Shown: positions 1 to 9,116, counted from the first letter of the stretch. The stretch: 23,082 nucleotides of DNA from Acidobacteriaceae bacterium (GCA_030040395.1 JASHTU010000041.1:1-23082), one strand, 5' to 3'. Translations and numbers: made by a program. The notes: generated by a model from the sequence alone, not told the origin.

Positions 1-238
1 GTTTTATGTGCTGAAGTTCCGGCCCCGAAAGAGCGGCGAGGCGCACGCGGGCGAGGCCGCCTCATAGGCGCCGCCGCCAAAACCAAAACGCCGCTGATTT
101 TGTGGGCAGGAGCGGCGCGGAACGGAGCGTCCGCTTCGGTGGCTCAATGCGATTTGCTGACAATAACGAACGAGGGAGTTTCGGCAGCGCGCAAGAGTGG
201 GGATTAACGAGCAGTGCAACGTTGAAGGGGTGAGAAAA

Positions 239-1666
239 ATGGCAGGGCAGGGCAAGATGACGTTTGGAGTGGTGGTGGGCAATCGCGGCTTTTTCCCGGA
301 TCACCTGGCCAAAACCGGCCGTGAAGAAATCATTGCTGTGCTTGAGGCTGCGGGAGCACGGCCCGTGGTTTTGAGCCCGGAAGAATCGAAGTACGGCGCG
401 GTGGAAACCTACGCCGAGTCCGAACGCTGCGCGGAGCTGTTCAAGAAACACGCCGGCGAAATCGACGGCATTATCGTCACGCTGCCCAACTTCGGCGAAG
501 AGCGCGGCATCGTGGACGCCATCCGGCTCTCCGGCCTCAAGGTTCCGGTGCTGGTGCAGGCTACGCCTGACCGTTCCGACGCCATGACCATCGCCACGCG
601 CCGCGACAGCTTCTGCGGCAAGATGAGCTGCTGCAACAACATGATGCAGTACGGAATTCCGTATTCTTTGACCACGCTGCACACCGAGAGCCTCGCCTCG
701 CCCGAGTTCAAAGCTGACCTCGAGTGGTTCTCCCAGGTTTGCCGCGTCGTCAAAGGCCTCAAAAACCTGCGCATCGGAGCAATTGGCGCACGCCCTGCGG
801 CGTTTAACACCGTCCGCTACTCCGAGCGCATCCTCGAGACTGCCGGCATCTCCATCGAGCCGATCGATTTGTCTGAAATCTTCGGCCGCATCAACCGCAT
901 GAAAGACACGGACGACGCGGCGCAGGCCAAGCTAGCGGCGATCAAGGGCTACGTCACCACCGCTGGCATCCCCGCCGACGCCCTCATGAAAATGGCGAAG
1001 CTGGGCGCGGTGATCGATGGCTGGATGAGGCAGACCCATTGCACCGTCAGCGCCGTCCAATGCTGGACCTCCATGGAGGAATTCTTCGGCGTCGTGCCCT
1101 GCACCATCATGAGCATGATGTCGAACAACCTCATCCCCTCGGCCTGCGAGGTGGACGTGCCGGGAGTGTTGAGCATGTACATGTTAGCTCTGGCCAGTGA
1201 AACGCCGAGCGCTCTGCTGGATTGGAACAACAACTACGGCGCCGATCCCAACAAGTGCGTCTGCTTCCACTGTTCGAATCTGCCCAAGCATTTTTTTACG
1301 CAAGCGCGGATGGACTACCAGGAAATCATTGCCGGCACGGTGGGCAAGGAAAACACCTTCGGGACCTGCGTGGGCCGCGTGAAATCGGGGGCGATGAGTT
1401 TTGCCCGCTACTCCACCGACGACCGCCGCGGCGTGATCCGCGGTTATACCGGTGCGGGAAGGTTTACCGACGATCCGCTGGAGACCTTTGGCGGCGCGGG
1501 CGTGGCGGAGATTCCCGAGTTGCAAAAGCTGCTTCAGTACATTTGCCGCGAAGGCTTCGAGCACCACGTGGCGGCGAACTTCAGCGAAGTGTCAAAGGCC
1601 ATTCACGAGGCGGCCGTGCGCTACTTGGGGTGGGAGAGTCATTATCATTCCGAGCTTGGTTGTTAA
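239..1666 (+). CDS. L-fucose/L-arabinose isomerase-family sugar isomerase
   Basis: This 475-residue cytosolic protein resembles the L-fucose/L-arabinose isomerase superfamily, which interconverts aldoses and ketoses using a divalent metal. Visible hallmarks are an N-terminal Rossmann-like half (FGVVVGNRGFFP, then IIVTLPNFGEE), a central TRRDSFCGKMSCCNNMMQ stretch, the ACEVDVPG segment where the family places a metal/acid residue, and a C-terminal Cys/His-rich CVCFHCSNLPKHF followed by a GxGRFTDD region. The frame is open upstream to a GTG at 197, but ATG 239 has a good ribosome site (GAAGGGG, about 9 nt upstream) and gives a normal N-terminus. The exact sugar cannot be told from sequence. The neighbouring MFS transporter remnant suggests the gene once belonged to a sugar uptake and catabolism unit. 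The family call is solid; the substrate is unknown. Confidence 0.85.
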   Translation: MAGQGKMTFGVVVGNRGFFPDHLAKTGREEIIAVLEAAGARPVVLSPEESKYGAVETYAESERCAELFKKHAGEIDGIIVTLPNFGEERGIVDAIRLSGLKVPVLVQATPDRSDAMTIATRRDSFCGKMSCCNNMMQYGIPYSLTTLHTESLASPEFKADLEWFSQVCRVVKGLKNLRIGAIGARPAAFNTVRYSERILETAGISIEPIDLSEIFGRINRMKDTDDAAQAKLAAIKGYVTTAGIPADALMKMAKLGAVIDGWMRQTHCTVSAVQCWTSMEEFFGVVPCTIMSMMSNNLIPSACEVDVPGVLSMYMLALASETPSALLDWNNNYGADPNKCVCFHCSNLPKHFFTQARMDYQEIIAGTVGKENTFGTCVGRVKSGAMSFARYSTDDRRGVIRGYTGAGRFTDDPLETFGGAGVAEIPELQKLLQYICREGFEHHVAANFSEVSKAIHEAAVRYLGWESHYHSELGC

Positions 1667-1726
1667 GCCAAGGGGTATGAGCGGCGGCGGAACTGAAAGG
1701 AAGAGTCCCCACAACATGCCCTGGCT

Positions 1727-2020
1727 ATGGTCGCGGCTCTCCTGTTCGCCTGCACCATCACTTCGTTCGTGCCCATGGGCGCCATCTTCCCAATGATGGA
1801 GCCCGAGCACAAAGGCGCCGCCGTCTCCGTCCAGAACCTCGGCGGAGGTTTGGCCAATTTCGCCGCCCCTGACCTCGCCACCCTTATCCTGCCCCTCTGG
1901 GGATTCGCCGGCGTAGTCGTTGTCTACGGAGTCCTCTACTATCTCGCCGCCATCATGACCCTCATCATCCACGTGAACCAGCCCAAAGGCGTACCCGCCG
2001 CCTCGCTGTCCATGCATTAG
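1727..2020 (+). pseudogene. MFS sugar/anion transporter, C-terminal remnant
   Basis: The 97 residues look like the last two or three transmembrane segments of a major facilitator transporter: two hydrophobic stretches (MVAALLFACTITSFVPMG, and LPLWGFAGVVVVYGVLYYLA) separated by a short polar loop with VQNLGGGLANFAAP, a pattern typical of the helix 11 region in hexuronate/sialate-type MFS proteins. A full transporter has about 400-430 residues, so the first three quarters are missing. Only a few in-frame codons precede the ATG before a TGA stop, so this is not a truncation by the window edge. It sits 60 bp after the sugar isomerase, which suggests a deleted transporter of the same operon. It is unlikely to make a working protein. 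Confidence 0.7.
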
Positions 2021-2071
2021 TGGAACAAGGAATCAGACGGCAAAACAGTCCCAGGCCCCCCCTTCCCGCGC

Positions 2072-2410
2072 ATCGAGTTCGTGGCGACGAATCTGAACCT
2101 GCCGAGACGAGCGGTGGTGCGTTTTTACAATAAACGGGGCACGGTTGAGCAGTGGATCACGGAAGGCAAGCAGGCGGTCAATCTAACGCGGCTGAGCCGC
2201 CACCGGTTCCGATCGAATGAACTAAGGCAATGACTGAGTGTGATCGCTTACAACCCAGGCAACCTGAAACGGCGGCTGGTGAAGAACGGCAGGCGGTTGG
2301 TAAAGCACGCCCGTTACAAGTGGCTGCTGTTGGCGGAGAGCCACCTGGCGCGGCGCCTGTTGGGATGCATACTGCGGCAGATGGAGACTTTGCCGCTACC
2401 AGCCGGGTAG
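2072..2410 (+). pseudogene. IS1380-family transposase, C-terminal remnant with internal stop
   Basis: One continuous frame reads FVATNLNLPRRAVVRFYNKR, then GTVEQWITEGKQAVNLTRLS, then RHRFRSNELRQ, a TGA stop (2231-2233), LSVIAYNPGNLKRRLVKNG and KHARYKWLLLAESHLARRLL, ending at TAG 2408-2410. This matches the conserved C-terminal part of IS1380-type DDE transposases (the YNKRGxxEQWIxEGK block carries the catalytic Glu, and LSVIAYNLGNL is the next block). The N-terminal two thirds, with the two catalytic Asp residues, are absent, and the in-frame TGA replaces what is normally a hydrophobic residue. The same frame continues unbroken from the MFS remnant's TAG at 2018-2020, probably by chance. This is a dead fragment; family recognition is from memory of the motif. 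Confidence 0.75.
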
Positions 2411-2727
2411 GCTCGGCAGGAAGGCGAAACCAATCTGGACGATGGAGGGAAGTTGAGGAGGGGTGGCTGAGAGTTGGCTTTGAAATGGGGCAAACCATGG
2501 CCTTTTGGTTCCGGCAAAGGCCCTGCGGGGCGCGTCCGGTTCTGTGGCTCTGAAACGAATGCAGAAAAAGACCCCAGCAGCGACAATCGGCGGTATACTG
2601 TCCTCGCCGGGAAAGCAAAAGGTAAATTCCGGTCAACAGCGCTCCCGGCACGTGGTATGGTTCTTTCGATCAGGGTGAACGCAAAAAATACGCGATAGTT
2701 GGGTACTCCTCGCCGAAGGTGAATGCG
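2411..2727 (+). other. Noncoding gap between the IS1380 remnant and the oxygenase gene
   Basis: This 317-bp stretch has no convincing gene. The first ~150 bp may still be IS1380-derived 3' sequence, because it directly continues the transposase remnant, but no terminal inverted repeat could be defined. A TATACT hexamer at 2594-2599 could be a -10 element for the oxygenase gene, but it lacks a recognisable -35. GAAGGTG at 2715-2721 is the likely ribosome site for ATG 2728. Confidence 0.4.
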
Positions 2728-3567
2728 ATGAGTGACCGCACTACGTCAGTGCTGGCTTTCCAGCGAATCCGGCTTTCCCCAGATGCGGACGTCGAAGATA
2801 TTTGTGCGCGTTATAAGAATGCGCATCCTTTCCCGCATCATGTTCTGGACAATTTATTTCCTTCGGAAGTTCTGGAGTCTCTTCTCGAAGAGCTTCCTCC
2901 AACTTCGAGCGATAAGTGGGTGCATCACTCAGACGACCGCCAAGTGAAGTCAAGTCTGCGTTCTGCCGTGGATTTGGGCGACAAAGGCATGGAGTTCATT
3001 GCGTTCCTGCACTCCGCCGGTTTTCTTTATTTTCTGACCGAGATCACGGGCATTCGGGCTCTCCTCCCAGATCCCTATCTGAGCGGCGCCGGCTATCATA
3101 TGGTTCCTGCGGGGGGTAGATTCGATATCCATGCCGACCGCAACCTGGACCAATATTCCGGCCTACAGCGTCGCTTGGCAATGCTGATTTACCTCAATAA
3201 AGGGTGGAAGCCGGAATACAGCGGAGAACTGGAACTCTGGGATCAAACCGCCAGCAAATGCGAAAAGGTCATTGAGCCTGTCTTCAATCGCACTGTAATT
3301 CTTGAGGTTGGCGACAAGAACTTCCACGGAGTAAGACCGGTCGCCGAAGGTCTTGGGTTTGTACGCAGATCGTTCGCAGTGTACTTCCACACCACCGGCA
3401 ACAAAATCGTTTTTCACAATTCCCTTTATGGCCCTTCGATGTACAGGGATAAGGCGCCGCTCCTGCAGCGTATCGCAAGGGAAGCCTTGCCGCCCTTCGT
3501 CAGCAAGGCGTTCAAAAAAATTCAGGAGCGCCAGGCAATGAAGATCAGAAGACAGGACAACCAATAG
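2728..3567 (+). CDS. 2OG-Fe(II) oxygenase, prolyl-4-hydroxylase-like
   Basis: A 279-residue soluble enzyme of the 2-oxoglutarate/Fe(II) dioxygenase superfamily (P4Hc-type), which couples 2-oxoglutarate decarboxylation to hydroxylation of a substrate. The facial triad is visible: H135 and D137 in FDIHADRN, and H200 in KNFHGVRPV, with R213 or R214 (VRRSFAVYF) placed to bind the 2-oxoglutarate carboxylate. The double-stranded beta-helix core runs from about residue 115 to 222, with LIYLNKGW and GELELWD as typical strands. ATG 2728 is preferred over an upstream GTG (2719) because GAAGGTG lies 6 nt upstream. Proteins like this often sit beside surface-polysaccharide or glycosyltransferase genes, but here it stands alone between mobile remnants and ctaA. 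The substrate, protein or small molecule, is unknown. Confidence 0.85.
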   Translation: MSDRTTSVLAFQRIRLSPDADVEDICARYKNAHPFPHHVLDNLFPSEVLESLLEELPPTSSDKWVHHSDDRQVKSSLRSAVDLGDKGMEFIAFLHSAGFLYFLTEITGIRALLPDPYLSGAGYHMVPAGGRFDIHADRNLDQYSGLQRRLAMLIYLNKGWKPEYSGELELWDQTASKCEKVIEPVFNRTVILEVGDKNFHGVRPVAEGLGFVRRSFAVYFHTTGNKIVFHNSLYGPSMYRDKAPLLQRIAREALPPFVSKAFKKIQERQAMKIRRQDNQ

Positions 3568-3601
3568 GCGCGGATCGCCGGCCCGCCGGCTAGCTGACTC
3601 G

Positions 3602-4558
3602 CTAACGCCCCGCCGGCTCCAGCGTCAGCCGCGCCGCGAGCACCACCAGCGCCGCCCATAGCGCGTCCGCTCCCAGCAGATGCACAATCTGCAGCCACAC
3701 CGGGGCCAGCCACGCCACGTCCAGGACTCCGAGCACATACTGCGCCGCCAGCAGCGCCAGCACCAGCGCGGAGAGGCCGCGATTGTCCCAGTGGGTGCGC
3801 TGCTTGGCCGCGCGCACCAAGAGCCAGATGAGGAAGGCTCCGGCGAGGAAAGCGACCGTGGGGTGCGTCCAGCGCCAGCGCACCAGCCACGCGCTGCGCG
3901 ACGAAAAGTCCTGCGCCAGCGCGCTATCGAGTGACGTGGCCGGGAACAACGTATCGCCGAGCGCGGTCAGCGAGCCGGTCACCCCGACAATCAGAAACGC
4001 CAACAAGGCCCCAACCGCGCCCCAGGGCGCCGCCAGTCGGATCTTGCCCCGCAAAAACCCCTCGCGCCGCCCCAGCATGTGCGCGGTCACGGTCAGCGCC
4101 GCCACCAGCAGCAGGGTGTTGGTCAGGTGCAACGCGAGATACGGCGCGCGCAGCGGCGAACGGCTCTGGGCCGTCAGTCCCAGCTCCACCAGCAGCGCCC
4201 CGATCGCCGCCTCCACCAGCGTGAAGATGACCGCGGCCGTCACCGCCGCCCGCGCCACGTGGCCTTTCACGGTCGCTGCGAAGGTCCAGATCAGCAGCGC
4301 GACGACCGAGAAAAACGAAATTGCGCTGGTCAACCGGTGCGTGAACTCGATGATCGTCGCGGCGCGCGGCGAGTGTTGGATCACCGTTCCGTTGCATAGC
4401 GGCCAGTGGTCGCCGCAGCCCGCGCCCGCGCCCGTGGCCCGCACCACCGCCCCCCACAGAATCACGGCCACGAAATAGGCCAGCACGCCCCACGCAAACC
4501 GCCGCAAGGCCGGCGACGGAACGTGATGGTAATGCACGGGAGAAGCAATTACGGACAT
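3602..4558 (-). CDS. ctaA: Heme A synthase (COX15/CtaA family)
   Basis: This 318-residue integral membrane protein oxidises the C8 methyl of heme O to the formyl group of heme A, the cofactor of aa3-type cytochrome oxidases. About eight hydrophobic helices are seen, arranged as two similar halves. The four conserved heme-ligand histidines are present: H74 (EFTHRLTS), H144 (LALHLTNT), H232 (WTHPTVAF) and H293 (IVHLLGAD). The first extracytoplasmic loop carries a Cys pair, C48 and C55, in GAGCGDHWPLCNG, as in CtaA-type enzymes that use a disulfide. Its usual partners (heme O synthase ctaB, cox genes) are not adjacent: it faces an HXXEE gene across a 191-bp divergent spacer and converges on the oxygenase gene. 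The function is well supported and implies aerobic respiration. Confidence 0.93.
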   Translation of the reverse strand: MSVIASPVHYHHVPSPALRRFAWGVLAYFVAVILWGAVVRATGAGAGCGDHWPLCNGTVIQHSPRAATIIEFTHRLTSAISFFSVVALLIWTFAATVKGHVARAAVTAAVIFTLVEAAIGALLVELGLTAQSRSPLRAPYLALHLTNTLLLVAALTVTAHMLGRREGFLRGKIRLAAPWGAVGALLAFLIVGVTGSLTALGDTLFPATSLDSALAQDFSSRSAWLVRWRWTHPTVAFLAGAFLIWLLVRAAKQRTHWDNRGLSALVLALLAAQYVLGVLDVAWLAPVWLQIVHLLGADALWAALVVLAARLTLEPAGR

Positions 4559-4639
4559 ACGGTTTCTCAGCAGACGAACACACTAGTTTAGAACAGCCTG
4601 GCCGTGCGCATCTCAATCATTGCGGGCGACTGGCGAGCC

Positions 4640-4669
4640 TTGACCGAAATCCATTCCGGCCAGCATACT
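4640..4669 (+). promoter_or_regulatory. Candidate sigma-70 promoter for the HXXEE gene
   Basis: TTGACC (4640-4645) and CATACT (4664-4669) are separated by 18 bp, giving 5/6 and 4/6 matches to the -35 and -10 consensus. Transcription would start near 4676, about 75 nt before the ATG at 4750. This is from pattern only. Confidence 0.4.
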
Positions 4670-4749
4670 TCCCGCAATGCGGCTCTGAAGGAGCGCGCCG
4701 TTGAAGGCTCAGTGTGCCGCGTGGAAACTCGGAGGCAAACGAGGCGAAT

Positions 4750-5316
4750 ATGATTCATCGGATTTTCGCAAACTGGGTTTACGGCGGTTTTCTTGCCGGC
4801 CTTTTGCTCCTGTTGCTGGCGCCCCTCTTCATTTGCGCCTGGCCCGCAACGCTCGCCGCGGCGTTCTTCTGCCTGCCCGCTTACATGCTGCACCAATATG
4901 AAGAGCACGACAACGACCGCTTTCGTGTCTTCGTCAACCGGCTGCTTGGCAATGGGCGCGAGGTTCTTACCGTGCCCGCTGTCTTCATGATCAACGTGCC
5001 CGGTGTGTGGGGTGTGATGGTTGTTGCTTTCTGGCTGGCAGCGCGCGTTGATCCCGGCCTGGTTCTTATCGCTGTTTACCTGCCGCTCATCAACGCAGTC
5101 ATCCACATCACCCAGGCCGCCGTGGCACGCAGTTACAATCCCGGTCTCGTCAGCGCCGTTGTTATTTTCTTACCTCTGTGCATTTGGTGCCTGGTCGTGG
5201 TTCAGCGCTCCGGCTATGGCCCGCCCACAATGCACGCCGTCGGCGTCGCCGCCGCAGTTGCCATCCACGCCATTATTATTATTCCCGTGCTTCGCAACCG
5301 GCAGAAGTTTGCCTGA
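4750..5316 (+). CDS. HXXEE domain-containing membrane protein
   Basis: A 188-residue hydrophobic protein with the motif that names the HXXEE family: H-Q-Y-E-E near residue 48 at the end of the second hydrophobic segment (MLHQYEEH). Five or six membrane segments follow, including INAVIHITQ with a second conserved His, and a conserved NPG turn before the next helix. The family's biochemical role is unknown; the buried His/Glu residues suggest metal binding or catalysis in the membrane, which is inference. ATG 4750 has GAGG 5 nt upstream and is preferred over an upstream GTG at 4714. The stop codon lies one base from the stop of the convergent ackA gene, so the two transcripts must overlap. Confidence 0.8.
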   Translation: MIHRIFANWVYGGFLAGLLLLLLAPLFICAWPATLAAAFFCLPAYMLHQYEEHDNDRFRVFVNRLLGNGREVLTVPAVFMINVPGVWGVMVVAFWLAARVDPGLVLIAVYLPLINAVIHITQAAVARSYNPGLVSAVVIFLPLCIWCLVVVQRSGYGPPTMHAVGVAAAVAIHAIIIIPVLRNRQKFA

Positions 5317-5317
5317 G

Positions 5318-6529
5318 TCACGCCTGATCGCTTTGGCCGCCGAGCAGTCGAACGACGTGATTCACAATCATCAAATCTTCCGCCGGTGGAATCACCCGCA
5401 CCGTCGCTCGTGACCCCTCCGCCGAAATCGTCGCCGCCCCCCTCACGTTGTTACGCTCCCGATCAAGCTCAATACCCAGTGCGCCCAGCCCCGCGCAAAT
5501 TTCCGCCCGCGAAGCAATATCGTTTTCCCCAATTCCGCCCGTAAATACGAGCATATCGAGCCCGCCCAGTTCGGCCACAAACGCGCCAATCCACTTCGCA
5601 ATCGTCCACGTGAACTTGTCGACGGCAAGGCGCGCCTTGGCGTTGCCGGCAGCGATGGCTTCGCGCAGGTCGCGCATGTCGTTCGACTGGCCGCTCACGC
5701 CCAGCAAACCGGATTGCTTGCTGACCACCGTTTCCAGCGCGTCCGCCGCCTCGGTCGCGTTCGTGGTGGTCTCAGCGATCTTGTGCAGGATAAACAGCAG
5801 CACGCCCGGATCGATGTCTCCCGTGCGCGTGCCGCTGATGAGGCCGCCCGACGGCGTCAACCCCATCGAGGTATCCAAACACCGCCCGCCGCGAATGGCC
5901 GAGATCGACGCCCCGTTCCCCAGGTGCGCCACGATGAGCCTCTCGGGAACCTCGGGCTGCAACTGGTAGACGATCGACTCGTAGGAGATGCCATGATACC
6001 CGTACCGCCGCACCCCCATGCCGGCGTACTCGGCAGGGATGGGCATAACGGTGACAACCCCCGGCATGGTGCGATGGAAGTACGTGTCAAGAATGGCGAA
6101 GTTGGGAACGCCGGGGAAAAGGCTCAGCGCCTGGCGCATGATGTACACGGCAATCGGGGTGTGCAGCGGCGCCAGCGCGCTGTAGCTTTCGATTTCGTCG
6201 ATGAGCGCCGGCGTGATGCGCTGGTTTTCGCTCACCGTGGGCCCGCCGCAGACGACGCGATGGCCGATGGCCGCCGGAGAAGGGAAGTCGCCGGAGTGAA
6301 GCGCGCCGGCAACCAGCTTGAAGGCGACAGCGCGATTGGGCAGCGCCGGAGTCTGGTCCAGCAGCTTGCGGCTGTCGGCGTCTTTGATCCAGAACTTGCC
6401 GAGGTCGGTTCCGATGCCGTCAACCGCACCCTCGAAAAGCTTCTTTCGTTCGCCGGCGCCGGCTTCGTAGGCCGAGAATTTGATGGAAGACGAACCGCTG
6501 TTCAGAACCAGGACGGGCAAGGGCGGCAT
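5318..6529 (-). CDS. ackA: Acetate kinase
   Basis: A 403-residue ASKHA-fold kinase that converts acetyl-phosphate and ADP to acetate and ATP. Family signatures are clear: LVLNSGSSSIKF at the N-terminus, GHRVVCGG, ILDTYFHRTMPG (catalytic Asp), RRYGYHGISYE, the phosphate-binding IVAHLGNGASISAI, GLISGTRTGDIDPG (catalytic Arg), VFTGGIGEND, and a C-terminal AEDLMIV with the conserved Glu. Two signature positions differ from the commonest enzymes (HRVVCGG instead of HRVVHGG, and HGISYE instead of HGTSH), so this is a divergent acetate/propionate-kinase branch. It lies 169 bp after xfp on the same strand, so it is likely co-transcribed, and it consumes the acetyl-phosphate that Xfp makes. Confidence 0.93.
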   Translation of the reverse strand: MPPLPVLVLNSGSSSIKFSAYEAGAGERKKLFEGAVDGIGTDLGKFWIKDADSRKLLDQTPALPNRAVAFKLVAGALHSGDFPSPAAIGHRVVCGGPTVSENQRITPALIDEIESYSALAPLHTPIAVYIMRQALSLFPGVPNFAILDTYFHRTMPGVVTVMPIPAEYAGMGVRRYGYHGISYESIVYQLQPEVPERLIVAHLGNGASISAIRGGRCLDTSMGLTPSGGLISGTRTGDIDPGVLLFILHKIAETTTNATEAADALETVVSKQSGLLGVSGQSNDMRDLREAIAAGNAKARLAVDKFTWTIAKWIGAFVAELGGLDMLVFTGGIGENDIASRAEICAGLGALGIELDRERNNVRGAATISAEGSRATVRVIPPAEDLMIVNHVVRLLGGQSDQA

Positions 6530-6565
6530 GGACGAGAGAAGCCTTTCAAAAGTCAGGGCTGAGTG

Positions 6566-6674
6566 GAGTCAGCGGGTTGGGCGGTGTTAGCATGCTTAGC
6601 GGAACTCGCGGTGTTAGGCCCGAAGACTTTCACTGACCTAGAAACCTTGCTAGCTCCGCTAACCACGCTGACTC
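6566..6674. repeat. Imperfect ~109-bp inverted repeat between xfp and ackA
   Basis: GAGTCAGCG (6566-6574) is perfectly complementary to CGCTGACTC (6666-6674), and TTAGCGGA (6596-6603) to TCCGCTAA (6655-6662), so the spacer transcript can fold into a long arm with nested stems. There is no U-tract to suggest a classical terminator. It could be an RNA-processing or attenuation structure between the two genes, or a degenerate mobile repeat (MITE/REP-like). Confidence 0.6.
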
Positions 6675-6698
6675 TGCCAGTCCCGCTATGGAAAGCAA

Positions 6699-9116
6699 TC
6701 ATTTTGCGCCGGCAGCGCCTTCGGGCCAGCGCCAGTTCCTCACTTCGGGCATGTCTTCACCGTTCTCAGTTACGTAGAGGCGGTGACGCTGAATGGCTTC
6801 CGAGTACCATTGCTGGGCGGCGCCCACCTGTGCGGCCAAGCGCGGCACGCGGCGAATGGCGTCGAGCGCCAACTGGAAACGATCGATGTTGTTGAGCACG
6901 CACATGTCGAAGGGAGTGGTGGTGGTGCCTTCCTCCTTGTAGCCGCGCACGTGCAGGTTGTCGTGATTGTGCCGGCGATAAGTAAGCCGGTGAATGAGCC
7001 ACGGATAACCGTGGAAGGCAAAGATGGTGGGCGCGCCGGGCGGAAAGAGCTGGTCGTACTCTTCGACAGGCAGGCCGTGCGGGTGCTCGGACTGAGGTTG
7101 CAGCGCCATCAAGTCCACGATGTTGACCATGCGGATGCGCAGATCAGGAATGCGGGCGCGCAGCAGACATACGGCGGCGAGAGCCTCCATGGTGGGCACG
7201 TCGCCGCAGCACGCCATCACCACTTCGGGATCTCCCTCGTCGTTCGACGCCCAGGGCCAGACGCCGAGACCGGTGGTGCAATGGGCGACGGCCTCATCCA
7301 TGGTCATCCACTGAGGTGCGGGCTGCTTGCCGGCGACTATGAGATTGATGTAGTTGCGGCTGCGCAGGCAGTGGTCGGCCACCGAGAGCAGCGAGTTGGC
7401 GTCGGGCGGCAGGTAGATGCGCACCACGTCGGCCTTCTTATTAACCAGGTGATCAATAAACCCGGGGTCCTGGTGTGAAAAGCCGTTGTGATCCTGTCGC
7501 CACACCAGCGAGCTGAGCAAGTAGTTGAGCGAGGCGATGGGTCTGCGCCAGGGAATTTCGCGCGTGGTCTTGAGCCACTTGGCGTGCTGGTTCACCATTG
7601 AGTCCACGATGTGGATGAAGGCCTCGTAGCAGGAGAAGAACCCATGACGGCCGGTTAACAGATAGCCCTCGAGCCAGCCTTGACAGAGATGCTCACTCAA
7701 GACCTCCATCACGTGGCCGGTGGGCGAGAGCTGCTCGTCCACCGGCAGGGTCTCGGCCATCCACATTTTTCCGGTTCCAACGATGACCTCGGCGATGCGG
7801 TTTGATGCTGTCTCGTCGGGACCGAAGACGCGAAAGTTTCTCTGGTCGAGGTTGGCTTGCATGACCGCATGCAGCAGGCTCCCGAGAACGCGCGTCGACT
7901 CCACATCGAGTGCGCCGCGTCCCTCGATATTCACCGCGAATTCGCGGAAGTTCGGCACTCGCAGCGGCTGCAGTAGCAAACCGCCGTTGGCGTGGGCGTT
8001 CATGCCCATGCGCAGGCGGCCTTTGGGCGCGATTTCGGCGAGATCGGCGCGCAACGCGCCTTTTTTGTCGAAGAGCTCCTCGGGTTTGTAGCTGTGCATC
8101 CACTCCTCGAGCAGGCGCAAGTGTTCGGGGTTTTCGCGCACCTCGCTTAGCGGCACCTGGTGGGCGCGCCAGGTGTTTTCGACGGGTTTGCCGTCGACGA
8201 ATTTGGGACCGGTCCAGCCCTTGGGGGTGCGCAGGATGAGCATGGGCCAAGTTGGCCGCAGAACCGACTCGTTGCCGCTCGCGGCTGCGCGCGCCGTCTT
8301 CTGGATGGCCGCGATGCGGTCAATGATCGTGTCAAAGACGGCCGCGGCCTGCTGGTGCATGGTGGCCGGATCGTCGCCTTCGAGGGTGAAAGGCTCGTAG
8401 CCATAGCCGCGGAAGAGGCTCTCGAGCTCGGCATGGGGAATGCGGGCCAGTACTGTGGGGTTGGCGATCTTGTAGCCGTTCAGATGCAGGATGGGCAAAA
8501 CGGCGCCATCGGTCGCCGGGTTGAGAAACTTGTTGGAGTGCCAACTTGCGGCCAGCGGCCCGGTTTCGGCTTCGCCGTCACCCACCACGCAGGCCACGAT
8601 GAGGTCGGGATTGTCGAAGGCTGCGCCATAGGCGTGAACCAGCGAATATCCAAGTTCGCCGCCCTCGTGAATGGAGCCGGGCGTCTCCGGCGCCACATGA
8701 CTGGGAACCCCGTAGGGCCAACTGAACTGGCGGAAGAGGCGCTTGATGCCGTCTTTGTTTTGCTCGATGTGGGGGTAAATTTCGGTGTAGGAGCCTTCGA
8801 GATAGGTGTTGGCGACCAGTCCCGGCCCGCCGTGGCCAGGGCCGATGACGTAGATCATGTTCAGGCCGCGCTCGCGAATCAGGCGGTTCCAGTGAACATA
8901 GAGGAAGTTGAGGCCGGGGGTGGTGCCCCAATGACCAAGCAGGCGGGGTTTGACGTCGTCGAGGGTGAGGCGGCGCTCGAGCAGGGGATTGTCTTTGAGA
9001 TAAATCTGGCCGACGGAAAGATAATTGGCCGCCCGCCAGTAGGCGTCCATTTTTGCAAGCATTTCCTGGGTAAGTGGGCCGTGGGTCGTGGGTTCGCTTA
9101 TCGCGTGCTCGATCAT
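6699..9116 (-). CDS. xfp: Xylulose-5-phosphate/fructose-6-phosphate phosphoketolase
   Basis: This 805-residue cytosolic thiamine-diphosphate enzyme cleaves xylulose-5-P (or fructose-6-P) with phosphate to acetyl-phosphate plus glyceraldehyde-3-P (or erythrose-4-P). The N-terminal Xfp domain shows [19 protein letters not shown] and IGPGHGGPG, with the ThDP/Mg site in [13 protein letters not shown] and [12 protein letters not shown]. The middle domain has [28 protein letters not shown] and [17 protein letters not shown], and the C-terminal domain ends normally. Length and motif order match typical ~800-residue phosphoketolases. ATG 9116 is preceded by GAGGTG at about 6 nt. With ackA downstream it forms a compact phosphoketolase-acetate route giving one ATP per cleavage. 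Whether Xu5P or F6P is preferred cannot be read from sequence. Confidence 0.95.
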   Translation of the reverse strand: MIEHAISEPTTHGPLTQEMLAKMDAYWRAANYLSVGQIYLKDNPLLERRLTLDDVKPRLLGHWGTTPGLNFLYVHWNRLIRERGLNMIYVIGPGHGGPGLVANTYLEGSYTEIYPHIEQNKDGIKRLFRQFSWPYGVPSHVAPETPGSIHEGGELGYSLVHAYGAAFDNPDLIVACVVGDGEAETGPLAASWHSNKFLNPATDGAVLPILHLNGYKIANPTVLARIPHAELESLFRGYGYEPFTLEGDDPATMHQQAAAVFDTIIDRIAAIQKTARAAASGNESVLRPTWPMLILRTPKGWTGPKFVDGKPVENTWRAHQVPLSEVRENPEHLRLLEEWMHSYKPEELFDKKGALRADLAEIAPKGRLRMGMNAHANGGLLLQPLRVPNFREFAVNIEGRGALDVESTRVLGSLLHAVMQANLDQRNFRVFGPDETASNRIAEVIVGTGKMWMAETLPVDEQLSPTGHVMEVLSEHLCQGWLEGYLLTGRHGFFSCYEAFIHIVDSMVNQHAKWLKTTREIPWRRPIASLNYLLSSLVWRQDHNGFSHQDPGFIDHLVNKKADVVRIYLPPDANSLLSVADHCLRSRNYINLIVAGKQPAPQWMTMDEAVAHCTTGLGVWPWASNDEGDPEVVMACCGDVPTMEALAAVCLLRARIPDLRIRMVNIVDLMALQPQSEHPHGLPVEEYDQLFPPGAPTIFAFHGYPWLIHRLTYRRHNHDNLHVRGYKEEGTTTTPFDMCVLNNIDRFQLALDAIRRVPRLAAQVGAAQQWYSEAIQRHRLYVTENGEDMPEVRNWRWPEGAAGAK

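Noticed and set aside
1452..1796. 114-codon frame bridging the isomerase and the MFS remnant
   Set aside because: It overlaps the isomerase out of frame and does not encode the transporter helices, which are in the frame of 1727-2020.
3783..4616. Long frames on both strands overlapping ctaA
   Set aside because: Low-complexity Arg/Ala shadows of the membrane protein gene in GC-rich DNA.
5714..6562. 282-codon plus-strand frame opposite ackA
   Set aside because: Arg/Gly-rich shadow of the acetate kinase gene.
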